Below are positions 1 through 5,473 of a stretch of 5,758 bases of DNA, one piece after another (position 1 is the stretch's first letter; each line of letters starts with the position of its first letter). The notes beneath the pieces were generated by a model. The model was not told the DNA's origin and ran no database searches. It was given only the letters and a program-made list of their open reading frames with translations. Origin of the DNA: Anaerolineaceae bacterium (GTDB lineage: Bacteria; Chloroflexota; Anaerolineae; Anaerolineales; Anaerolineaceae); contig JAIOTF010000077.1 of the NCBI GenBank assembly GCA_021107195.1, positions 1 through 5,758 of the forward strand, read 5' to 3'. The position numbers were made by a program, and so were the translations under genes.

Positions 1-144
1 AAAACCAAACGTGCCCCGAAGCACCTGCTCAATCTCATCGGCAAATCCCTCCGGTTGCCCCATTTGTCGGTAGGTATGTACGAGGTATTGGACAAATGTG
101 GACCATTCAGGGCGACTGTAAACAATAGCTTCCAAATCACTCAT
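1..144 (-). CDS. Unrecognised protein, N-terminal 48 residues (runs off left edge)
   Basis: An open frame reads from an ATG at 144 down to base 1 without a stop and begins MSDLEAIVYSRPEWSTFVQY. I do not recognise a family. The visible part is acidic and mostly helical in character, with several aromatic residues (Y9, W14, F17, Y20, Y25), no signal peptide and no membrane segment. The start lies 29 bases after the double stop (TAA TAA) of the upstream RHH gene on the same strand, so it is probably the third gene of that operon. The ribosome binding site is weak (GGCGAT about 5 bases before the ATG), so translation may depend partly on the upstream gene. By position it could be the effector or structural partner of the two RHH proteins, but that is inference. 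The reading frame is open and correctly placed; the function is unknown. Confidence 0.55.
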   Translation of the reverse strand, partial: MSDLEAIVYSRPEWSTFVQYLVHTYRQMGQPEGFADEIEQVLRGTFGF

Positions 145-173
145 GAGATCGCCTGCTTCGCAAGCCAACGTTA

Positions 174-404
174 TTAGGGCATGCCCACGGTCAGGAAATA
201 CAATGCGGCCTGGCGACGATTTTCCGCTGCCCCAGCGTCTACAAAGGCATCCAATTGAGCGCAAAGGCCTTCATCCAGACGGACCATCACACATCCCAGC
301 ATATCTCCGGCCGCCTGGCGCAGCGTTTGATACGCACCCAGCAGATCATCGCGCAAGACCGACCCGCCCGAGTTGTTCTCTACGTTCTCATTCTTTACGT
401 CCAT
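174..404 (-). CDS. Short ribbon-helix-helix (RHH) domain protein, paralogue of its upstream neighbour
   Basis: This is a 76-residue protein if translation starts at the ATG at 404, which has GGTG six bases upstream. A GTG at 413 would add three residues and is the alternative. The C-terminal half has the RHH pattern: a strand CVMVRL (about residues 38-43), a helix rich in L, A and D (about 45-58) and a second helix RRQAALYFLTVGM (about 63-75). It shares VMVR, LD, V-A, R, A-Y and G at matching positions with the neighbouring protein at 423-836, about 12 identities over 37 aligned residues, so the two probably arose by tandem duplication. RHH domains dimerise, and the strand pair usually enters the DNA major groove. 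This copy lacks the acidic N-terminal tail and the C-terminal coiled coil of its paralogue, and it ends right after the second helix. It could form heterodimers with the larger protein. It may also be non-DNA-binding, because only R42 of the strand is basic. Confidence 0.7.
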   Translation of the reverse strand: MDVKNENVENNSGGSVLRDDLLGAYQTLRQAAGDMLGCVMVRLDEGLCAQLDAFVDAGAAENRRQAALYFLTVGMP

Positions 405-422
405 ACTCTTCACCCATCCAAT

Positions 423-836
423 CTATTCGGCTTCATGGTCTTGAATGGTCTGGCGCAATTGGGCACGCAGCGTTTCAATCTGGTCGGTGATCTCACTGAT
501 CTTGCCGAACAATTCCTGGTTAGCACGAATGCCTTCGCTGATCAGGTACGCGGCGCTTTCCGAACGACTCTTGGTCACATCCGCCTCTACCAGCATATCC
601 AGATGGTGCAAAGCGTCATCATTGATACGCACCATGACCACATTGCTCCGGCTCTGCAAGGCCTCACCCACCACCTGCCCGATATTCTCTACCTGTTTCC
701 AGGCATCCTTAAGCGAACCGCTGCGCTTGGCAGCGGCATCGGAAACCGACTCTGACGGTTCTTCCTCCACATCCACCGGCAATTCTTCCGCCTCTACAAC
801 TTCTTCTATTTTTTCTTTTTCAATCGATTTTGTCAT
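423..836 (-). CDS. Acidic ribbon-helix-helix protein with C-terminal coiled coil, likely autoregulator
   Basis: This is a 137-residue protein with three parts. The N-terminal tail (about 1-35) is strongly charged, with many Glu residues. The central RHH domain (about 65-105) has strand NVVMVRI, helix A DDALHHLDMLVEAD and helix B SRSESAAYLISEGIRAN. The C-terminal amphipathic helix (about 106-133, ITDQIETLRAQLRQTI) looks like a coiled coil. RHH (MetJ/Arc/CopG fold) proteins are mostly dimeric repressors, often of their own operons; antitoxins and plasmid copy-control proteins are examples. The start at 836 is supported by GGAG seven bases upstream, and a near-consensus promoter with palindromic repeats lies just before it, which fits autoregulation. 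It is the first gene of a minus-strand operon with the RHH paralogue at 174-404 and the unknown gene at 1-144. The architecture of acidic tail, RHH and coiled coil is not one I can name. An antitoxin role is possible, but no recognisable toxin is visible. Confidence 0.75.
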   Translation of the reverse strand: MTKSIEKEKIEEVVEAEELPVDVEEEPSESVSDAAAKRSGSLKDAWKQVENIGQVVGEALQSRSNVVMVRINDDALHHLDMLVEADVTKSRSESAAYLISEGIRANQELFGKISEITDQIETLRAQLRQTIQDHEAE

Positions 837-843
837 ATCCTTA

Positions 844-847
844 CTCC
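844..847 (-). promoter_or_regulatory. Ribosome binding site of the first RHH gene
   Basis: GGAG on the minus strand lies seven bases before the ATG at 836. This supports that start for the 137-residue RHH protein. Confidence 0.6.
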
Positions 848-854
848 ATTGTTA

Positions 855-903
855 CTTACGTGTAATTCAATTACCTGTAATATAATATCGTGAAACACGT
901 AAG
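855..903. promoter_or_regulatory. Palindromic operator region over the RHH operon promoter
   Basis: A perfect 9-bp inverted repeat, CTTACGTGT (855-863) and ACACGTAAG (895-903), brackets the -10 box and start point. Its arm centres are 40 bp apart, close to four helical turns. Inside it, TTACGTGTAA (856-865) and TTACCTGTAA (871-880) both fit the palindrome TTAC-NN-GTAA. A third related unit, TTACGTGTTT, lies on the minus strand (902-893) in the promoter spacer. Binding there would block RNA polymerase. RHH proteins commonly bind several such short palindromes cooperatively, so the products of this operon are the obvious candidates. The binder is inferred. Confidence 0.65.
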
Positions 904-910
904 CTGTCAA
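882..910 (-). promoter_or_regulatory. Near-consensus sigma-70-type promoter of the RHH operon
   Basis: Read on the minus strand, a perfect -35 box TTGACA (910-905) is followed by exactly 17 bases and a -10 box TATTAT (887-882). The predicted transcript starts near 875, giving a leader of about 40 bases before the ATG at 836. Such a strong promoter is typical of genes kept off by a repressor, and palindromic repeats cover its spacer and start point. Confidence 0.75.
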
Positions 911-925
911 GCCCCTTTATTAAAC

Positions 926-962
926 ACCCCACCCGCAGGTGCGCCGTTCCTGCGGGTGGGGT
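926..962. terminator. Very stable 14-bp hairpin, possible terminator or leader structure
   Basis: The arms ACCCCACCCGCAGG (926-939) and CCTGCGGGTGGGGT (949-962) pair perfectly around a 9-base loop. On the plus strand it is preceded by A residues and followed only by TTTA, so it is a poor intrinsic terminator by the T-tract criterion. On the minus strand it is followed by GTTTAATAAA. No gene ends close to it on either strand. It may insulate the RHH promoter, or lie in the leader of the small ORF at 976. The structure is certain and its role is open. Confidence 0.5.
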
Positions 963-964
963 TT

Positions 965-970
965 AGGAGG
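965..970 (+). promoter_or_regulatory. Perfect Shine-Dalgarno AGGAGG before a small ORF
   Basis: AGGAGG sits five bases before the ATG at 976 and two bases after the 926-962 hairpin. It is the strongest ribosome binding site in the window and the main argument that the small ORF is translated. Confidence 0.4.
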
Positions 971-975
971 ATAAG

Positions 976-1068
976 ATGGAGAATCCTATGAAAGATGTAG
1001 ATCAAGGCCTTCACATGTCCTGTTGTGTAATGGGCTGCGATGTTACCAATAATGATGGGCTTGATTGA
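976..1068 (+). CDS. Possible 30-residue cysteine-containing small protein
   Basis: An ATG at 976 opens a frame of 30 codons ending in TGA at 1066-1068. The peptide has no membrane segment or signal peptide. It carries three cysteines close together in SCCVMGC (residues 19-25), with acidic residues on both sides. The case for it is the perfect AGGAGG at ideal spacing. Against it are its shortness, the lack of a recognised family and the lack of a convincing promoter: a TATAAT at 881-886 has no good -35 box. It lies divergent to the RHH operon and upstream of galE. It could be a small metal-binding protein, a leader peptide or a chance frame. Confidence 0.3.
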   Translation: MENPMKDVDQGLHMSCCVMGCDVTNNDGLD

Positions 1069-1217
1069 GACTTGTGTTTTCTTGTTCGATGTCTCCAGTC
1101 ATAGAATAACAGATTCTTCATCAGGATGCGGTAAATTTTCTGTTAATTTCTTTTTAATCAATTCTCTCGGTTACCAATCCTCTTTCCTCAAATTGATGTT
1201 AAAATTGTACTTAACTC
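1069..1217. other. AT-rich intergenic stretch with no gene found
   Basis: This T-rich stretch separates the small ORF from the galE leader. I see no convincing coding frame, tRNA or riboswitch fold. A TAAAAT at 1200-1205 could be a -10 box for galE, but I find no matching -35 box at the usual distance. Confidence 0.4.
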
Positions 1218-1245
1218 GGCGGCCGGTAGAACAGCCGTCTTTTTT
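1218..1245 (+). terminator. Terminator-like hairpin with six T residues directly before the galE ribosome binding site
   Basis: GGCGGC (1218-1223) pairs with GCCGTC (1234-1239), with one G-T pair, around a 10-base loop. It is followed at once by TTTTTT (1240-1245). The GGAGG of galE begins on the next base. This could stop transcription coming from upstream, or act as an attenuator in the galE leader. The stem is short, so efficiency is uncertain. Confidence 0.45.
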
Positions 1246-1250
1246 GGAGG
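1246..1250 (+). promoter_or_regulatory. Ribosome binding site of galE
   Basis: GGAGG lies four bases before the ATG at 1255, which fixes that start. It directly abuts the T run of the preceding hairpin. Confidence 0.7.
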
Positions 1251-1254
1251 ATAC

Positions 1255-2235
1255 ATGAACATTCTTGTAGCAGGCGGTGCTGGCTATATCGGCAGCGTTA
1301 CAACCCGGCAACTTCTGGATGCTGGGCATCAGGTCACAGTGTACGACAGCCTGGTGAAAGGCTATGCAGCCGCCATCCCCGATCGTGCAAACTTCATTCA
1401 AGGTGATATCCTCGACAGTGCAGCCCTGGGGCACGTATTAAGCATCGAGGCTTACGATGCCATTCTGCACTTTGCCGCCTTTATCGAAGCAGGCGAATCC
1501 ATGACCGACCCGGGTAAATTCTTTCGCAACAACGTTACCGGCAGCATCAATCTGATCGAAGCGGCCGCGGCACATGCTGTCCCCCGCTTTGTGTTCTCCT
1601 CAAGCGCCGGGGTGTATGCCAGCAAAAATTCCCCTCTGGTTGAATCCGATCCCATTGGGCCCGCCAGCGTATACGGCCAAACCAAGTGTATGGTAGAAGA
1701 AACCCTCGAATGGTATCACCGTGTGAAAGGCCTGCGCTTTGCGGCACTGCGTTATTTCAATGCCGCCGGAGCCACCCCGCCAGCGCGCGGTGAAGCCCAC
1801 CGCCCCGAATCTCACCTGATTCCATTGGTTCTGCAAGTCGCATTAGGCCAACGAGAGAATATCGCCATCTTTGGAGATGATTATCCTACCCCGGATGGCA
1901 CATGCATCCGCGATTACATCCATATCACCGATTTAGCTGCCGCCCATCTGCTGGCGCTGAAAGCACTTGACGAACGTCCGCGCATGGTTTACAACCTGGG
2001 AAATAGCACAGGTTATTCTGTCAAGGAAGTGATCGAAACAGCACGCCAGGTGACCGGGCATGAAATCCCGGCGGTAAGCAAACCGCGTCGCCCGGGCGAT
2101 GCCGCCATTCTTGTCGGTGATACCTCTCAAATCCGCCGCGACCTGGGATGGATCCCCCAAACGCCGGACCTGAAGACAATCATCTCCAGCGCATGGGAAT
2201 GGCACCACACGCATCCGCGCGGCTATAATGCATAA
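1255..2235 (+). CDS. galE: UDP-glucose 4-epimerase
   Basis: GalE interconverts UDP-glucose and UDP-galactose with bound NAD+. It serves galactose use (Leloir pathway) and supplies UDP-galactose for surface polysaccharides, acting in the cytosol. The 326-residue protein is an extended short-chain dehydrogenase of about normal length. Visible landmarks are the NAD-binding GGAGYIG (7-13), D31 at the end of strand 2, GDI (50-52), FAA (73-75), the SSS serine cluster (115-117), the catalytic YxxxK pair Y140 and K144, RYFN (166-169), the GalE signature TPDGTCIRDYIH (212-223) and RPGD (279-282). The start is set by GGAGG four bases upstream. No other Leloir gene is adjacent; the next gene, 109 bases on, is a methyltransferase. 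At the position that lines up with E. coli Tyr299, which limits substrate size, I read Leu286. Some activity on N-acetylated UDP-sugars is therefore possible. Confidence 0.93.
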   Translation: MNILVAGGAGYIGSVTTRQLLDAGHQVTVYDSLVKGYAAAIPDRANFIQGDILDSAALGHVLSIEAYDAILHFAAFIEAGESMTDPGKFFRNNVTGSINLIEAAAAHAVPRFVFSSSAGVYASKNSPLVESDPIGPASVYGQTKCMVEETLEWYHRVKGLRFAALRYFNAAGATPPARGEAHRPESHLIPLVLQVALGQRENIAIFGDDYPTPDGTCIRDYIHITDLAAAHLLALKALDERPRMVYNLGNSTGYSVKEVIETARQVTGHEIPAVSKPRRPGDAAILVGDTSQIRRDLGWIPQTPDLKTIISSAWEWHHTHPRGYNA

Positions 2236-2344
2236 TTTTGGTTAGCGCATTCAATCAGTCACGCAAACACCGACCAAGGATCCCATGTACAATCTATAAA
2301 AGCACAGTCATACCGCCAAAGCTTTTTGGGCAAAGGATAATTTC
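2236..2344 (+). promoter_or_regulatory. Leader of the methyltransferase gene, with a tentative promoter
   Basis: This gap has a TATAAA (2295-2300) and a TACAAT (2288-2293) that could be -10 boxes, but no convincing -35 box. An AAGGA (2333-2337) lies seven bases before the ATG at 2345. I see no terminator after galE and no SAM or cobalamin riboswitch, so co-transcription with galE is possible. Confidence 0.3.
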
Positions 2345-3238
2345 ATGACCACCAAAACTTTTCTGGAACGATTACAAACCGGTGAGATCCTCGTTTCCGA
2401 TGGCGCCACCGGAACCAACCTGCAAAAACGCGGCTTGCCGCACGGGGTTACTGCCGAACAATGGATGCTGGATCAACCCAACCAAATCGAGCGCTTATAC
2501 CGAGATTTCATTCAGGCAGGTTCCGACATCATCCTGACCTGTACCTTCGGCGGTTCATCCGTCCGCCTTGAACACACGGGTATGACCGGCAAAACGGCTG
2601 AAGTCAACCAGCAGGCATCCCTGCTGGCCCGCAAAGCGGCCGAAGGCACCAATGTGCTGATCGCCGGCTCGATCGGCCCCAGTGGTCAAATGCTTAAACC
2701 CCTTGGCCCGCTGGCAATTGATGATGCCATCAAATCATTTGCTGAACAAGCCAAGGCCCTCGAAGAAGGCGGCGTGGATCTCCTGGTGATAGAAACACAG
2801 TTCGACATCACGGAAGCCAGTTCGGCCATCCAGGGTGCACAATCGGTCACCAAGCTGCCAATCGTCTGTTCCTTCAGCTATGATCGCGGCACACGTACCA
2901 TGATGGGGGTCAAACCCGCCCAAATGGCGAAGGCCATCGCCCCGTTAGGCGTTGTTGCCCTGGGCGTCAACTGCGGCCGCAGTCTGGAAGAAAACCTGAT
3001 TGTGCTGCAGGAATTAAAACAAAACACTGACCTGCCCATCTGGTTCAAGCCGAATGCCGGCATGCCCGAACTGGACGAAAACGACAACCCCGCCTACAGC
3101 GTCAACCCAGCCCAGATGGGTAGAAATGTACCGTTATGGATTGAAACGGGCGCACGCATCATTGGCGGCTGCTGCGGCAACAGCCCGGAACATGTCCAGG
3201 CTATCGCCGAGGCCGTGAAGGCATATAAGGCCAGTTAA
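2345..3238 (+). CDS. Stand-alone zinc homocysteine S-methyltransferase (MetH N-terminal domain-like)
   Basis: This 297-residue enzyme consists of one homocysteine-binding TIM barrel of the homocysteine S-methyltransferase family (MetH N-terminal domain, BHMT, MmuM). It moves a methyl group onto homocysteine to form methionine in the cytosol. Key features are DGATGT (19-24), GSIGPSG (108-114), VIET (148-151), the first zinc ligand in GVNCG (C210), KPNAG (235-239) and the paired zinc ligands in GGCCG (C276, C277). It ends right after the barrel, so the folate, cobalamin and reactivation domains of full MetH are absent. The methyl donor could be S-methylmethionine, betaine or a separate methyl-corrinoid protein; none can be chosen here. 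The start has AAGGA at good spacing, and a strong terminator follows. The closest style match is to MetH barrels rather than to eukaryotic BHMT. Confidence 0.88.
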   Translation: MTTKTFLERLQTGEILVSDGATGTNLQKRGLPHGVTAEQWMLDQPNQIERLYRDFIQAGSDIILTCTFGGSSVRLEHTGMTGKTAEVNQQASLLARKAAEGTNVLIAGSIGPSGQMLKPLGPLAIDDAIKSFAEQAKALEEGGVDLLVIETQFDITEASSAIQGAQSVTKLPIVCSFSYDRGTRTMMGVKPAQMAKAIAPLGVVALGVNCGRSLEENLIVLQELKQNTDLPIWFKPNAGMPELDENDNPAYSVNPAQMGRNVPLWIETGARIIGGCCGNSPEHVQAIAEAVKAYKAS

Positions 3239-3263
3239 TTGGCAATCACAGGGAAAAGAAGCG

Positions 3264-3291
3264 AGGCGTGGGCAAATGCCCACGCCTTTTT
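3264..3291 (+). terminator. Strong intrinsic terminator, probably bidirectional
   Basis: AGGCGTGGGC (3264-3273) pairs perfectly with GCCCACGCCT (3278-3287) around AAAT, followed by TTTT. It lies 25 bases after the methyltransferase stop. On the other strand the hairpin is followed by TCGCTTCTTTTCC, so it may also end the converging histidine kinase transcript. Confidence 0.88.
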
Positions 3292-3335
3292 GTTATAAAG
3301 ACCGGTCACTGCACTTGATGTCGAAGTGAGCGGGA

Positions 3336-4772
3336 CTATCCATCTGTCATCAGCGGGATACTAAACCCGAATAATGTGCCCTGATTGCGTTCACTCTCCA
3401 CCCAAATCTTTCCCCCATGCGCCTCAACAAGACTGCGCGCAATCGATAATCCCAAACCCGATCCACCAGAACTGCGGGCACGGGCACTGTCTGCGCGGTA
3501 TAACCGATCAAAGATATGCGGGAGATGGACATCGTCGATTCCTTCACCATCATCGCATATCGTGACCACCGCCTGATCCTGTTCCTGGCGAAGACTAACC
3601 GTGACCAACCCTCCAACCGGCGTGTGACGAATAGCATTGGATAGCAAATTGATCAACACCTGCGCAAGACGACGATCATCTGCATTAACGAGCAGCAAGG
3701 ATGGTCCTGTATTCGTCACCAGATGAATTTCCTTCTCCATCGCAGGGCTTTGAAAACGATTTGTCACGCCCTTTACCAGTTCCACAAGATCAACAGGATG
3801 ATTGTTCATTTCGAGCTCACCAGCATCCATCAAGGACAGGGTGCGCAAATCATCCACCAGATGCTTAAGGTGTACTACTTCTATCTGCAATCCTTTTACC
3901 ACATCAGGGGTCGGATCAGAGAGACCGTCTTCTATGCTCTCCAATTCAATTTGCAAAACCGACAGCGGCGTACGCAATTCATGCGCCAGGTCGGCCATTG
4001 AACGATGGCGCAGGTCGCGCTGGTTTTCCAGTTCTGCAGCCATAGTATTAAATGAGTTGGCCAACTCCACGATTTCATCTGCTCCACTGGGGGGTACCCT
4101 TTGGCTGTAATCCCCTGCGGCTACCTTCTGCGAAGCCAATGCCAATGCCTGTACTGGGGCCACGGTCCTTTGCGCCAGAAAAGAAGCAACAATAATGGCA
4201 ATCAGAGAACCGAGAATCGTCACCCCAATGATCGTCAGGTTTACCTGACGTAAAAACCGATTCTGCAATGAAGTTAAAGCCCCGATAGCTGAGGCAGGCA
4301 CCAATGTGCCAACGCGCTGGCCGCGCACAAACAAGGGCACCCCTTTAGGTAACTGTCTCTGAAGATTTATAATCTCAGGTTCTTCCGGGTGCGTATCAAC
4401 AACAACCCGTCCACCAGCATCTACCAGAATCAGCCGCTCTTCGCCGGCCGAGATACGCCAATCCAGACGATTTTGGACATCCTCAGGAAGCTTACTCAGA
4501 ACAGGCCTGTCCTGCGAAAAAGATGGCGGTCCTTCATCCGGTTCGCCGCCCCTGGCTTCCAGGAATAAGGTTCTTATGCCTTCCCAACTACCATTCCGCT
4601 CGTAGTAACGTTCCAGCAGCGGTGCGATCCTTTGAGCCAGGAGCGTTCCGGTTGTGGCCGAAAGCGCATTAAACCGCGCATTGATCACACGGTTTGCCGC
4701 CTTGGCAATCACCATATTGGTACCGGCAATCACGATCAGGAAAGCCAGGATCAAACGCGAACGCAAGGACAT
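3336..4772 (-). CDS. Membrane sensor histidine kinase (HAMP, HisKA, HATPase; BaeS-like)
   Basis: This protein senses a signal across the membrane, autophosphorylates on histidine and passes the phosphate to the regulator encoded just upstream. Numbering is from the ATG at 4772 (478 residues). Domains in order are TM helix 1 (about 6-24), an extracytoplasmic sensor region of about 150 residues (25-178) with no domain I recognise, TM helix 2 (about 179-200), HAMP (about 200-252), HisKA with the H-box MADLAHELRTPL (259-270, phospho-acceptor H264), and the ATPase domain. The ATPase domain has the N-box NLLSNAIRHTP (N379), G1 box DDGEGI (407-412), F-box HIFDRLYR (419-426) and G2 box GGSGLGL (436-442). 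The ATG lies two bases after the TGA of the regulator gene, with GGAGA seven bases upstream inside that gene, so translation is coupled. A TTG at 4778 with a 4-base overlap is the alternative start. All catalytic boxes look intact. The stimulus is unknown. Confidence 0.93.
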   Translation of the reverse strand: MSLRSRLILAFLIVIAGTNMVIAKAANRVINARFNALSATTGTLLAQRIAPLLERYYERNGSWEGIRTLFLEARGGEPDEGPPSFSQDRPVLSKLPEDVQNRLDWRISAGEERLILVDAGGRVVVDTHPEEPEIINLQRQLPKGVPLFVRGQRVGTLVPASAIGALTSLQNRFLRQVNLTIIGVTILGSLIAIIVASFLAQRTVAPVQALALASQKVAAGDYSQRVPPSGADEIVELANSFNTMAAELENQRDLRHRSMADLAHELRTPLSVLQIELESIEDGLSDPTPDVVKGLQIEVVHLKHLVDDLRTLSLMDAGELEMNNHPVDLVELVKGVTNRFQSPAMEKEIHLVTNTGPSLLLVNADDRRLAQVLINLLSNAIRHTPVGGLVTVSLRQEQDQAVVTICDDGEGIDDVHLPHIFDRLYRADSARARSSGGSGLGLSIARSLVEAHGGKIWVESERNQGTLFGFSIPLMTDG

Positions 4773-4774
4773 AC

Positions 4775-5467
4775 TCAAGTCTCCGGCTCTTCCAGAAAGC
4801 GATATCCTATCCCAAACACAGTAAGAATATGCGTTGGGTGGGCAGGGTCTGGTTCAATCTTGCGGCGCAGGTTATGGATATGCACATCCACGGTGCGCTC
4901 AACGCCTTCATAGAAACCCAGATCAGCTGCCTGAAGCAACTGCGCCCGGCTGCAAACCTTACGGTGATGACGCACGAGATGCAGCAGCAAATTGAATTCT
5001 GTAGGGGTCAATTTTTCCACTCTGTCCCCAACCATACAGTGATGTGCCCCTACATCAAACTTCACCTGTCCAAATTCATAGACCTCGGCCGTCTGTCCAG
5101 CGGCTGCTTGCGAACGACGCAGCACTGCCCGTGCACGAGCCACCAGCTCGCGCGGGCTGAAAGGCTTGGTCACGTAATCATCTGCACCGAGTTCTAGCCC
5201 AATCAGTTTATCTGTCTCTTCAACGCGGGCGGTCAACATGATCACCGGCACATCCGAATCGCGCCGCAGTGCCCGGCAGACATCCAACCCGTCCATGCCG
5301 GGCAGCATCAGGTCCAATACGATCAAGTCGGGTTTTTCCGTACGAGCCAGGCTCAAACCGATTAGTCCATCATACGCACCCAGTACCTGAAACCCCGCCT
5401 GCTCAAAATATTTTTGCACACCACGCACAATGCGCTGCTCATCATCAATAATCAATATTTTTTGCAT
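4775..5467 (-). CDS. OmpR/PhoB-family response regulator
   Basis: This 230-residue transcription factor has an N-terminal receiver domain (about 3-115) and a C-terminal winged-helix DNA-binding domain (about 131-226). The receiver keeps the acidic pair D8/D9, the phospho-acceptor D52 in VLDLMLPGMDG, T79 and K101 in VTKPFSPREL. The output domain has LTPTEFNLL (153-161), the recognition helix RTVDVHIHNLRRKIE (191-205) and the wing ending GIGYRF (219-224). On phosphorylation by the kinase encoded downstream (3336-4772) it should dimerise and bind direct repeats at its target promoters; its targets cannot be read from this window. The length is normal for the family. No Shine-Dalgarno precedes the ATG at 5467, and a TATACT ends seven bases before it, so the transcript may be leaderless. 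Confidence 0.93.
   Translation of the reverse strand: MQKILIIDDEQRIVRGVQKYFEQAGFQVLGAYDGLIGLSLARTEKPDLIVLDLMLPGMDGLDVCRALRRDSDVPVIMLTARVEETDKLIGLELGADDYVTKPFSPRELVARARAVLRRSQAAAGQTAEVYEFGQVKFDVGAHHCMVGDRVEKLTPTEFNLLLHLVRHHRKVCSRAQLLQAADLGFYEGVERTVDVHIHNLRRKIEPDPAHPTHILTVFGIGYRFLEEPET
4780..4784 (-). promoter_or_regulatory. Ribosome binding site of the histidine kinase, inside the regulator gene
   Basis: GGAGA on the minus strand lies seven bases before the ATG at 4772 and only one or two before the alternative TTG at 4778. It therefore favours the ATG and coupling of the two genes. Confidence 0.55.
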
Positions 5468-5473
5468 GTTTTG

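Noticed and set aside
255..755. Long plus-strand frame of 166 codons opposite the RHH genes
   Set aside because: It is antisense to two RHH genes that have clear domains, a strong promoter and a ribosome binding site. Its own translation has no domain pattern.
445..885. Plus-strand frame of 146 codons, Ser/Thr rich
   Set aside because: It is the complement of the acidic RHH gene. The Ser-rich run is simply the antisense of the Glu-rich tail.
1040..1258. Plus-strand frame of 72 codons whose stop overlaps the galE ATG (ATGA)
   Set aside because: The overlap looks like translational coupling, but there is no good ribosome binding site, the product has no recognisable domain, and its Phe/Leu/Ser richness follows from the T-rich DNA. 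The frame also runs through the galE hairpin and T run.
1171..1434. Minus-strand frame of 87 codons, Cys-containing, over the galE 5' end
   Set aside because: It overlaps the NAD-binding region of galE on the other strand and has no ribosome binding site. The cysteines come from antisense Ala/Gly codons.
2236..2344. Possible SAM or cobalamin riboswitch before the methionine gene
   Set aside because: The gap is only 109 bases and I see none of the conserved stems or core sequences; only a weak AT-rich CCAAA/TTTGG pairing near 2316-2329 is present.
4694..5197. Plus-strand frame of 167 codons over the regulator and kinase genes
   Set aside because: It is antisense to two genes with intact catalytic motifs, and has no ribosome binding site or recognisable domain.
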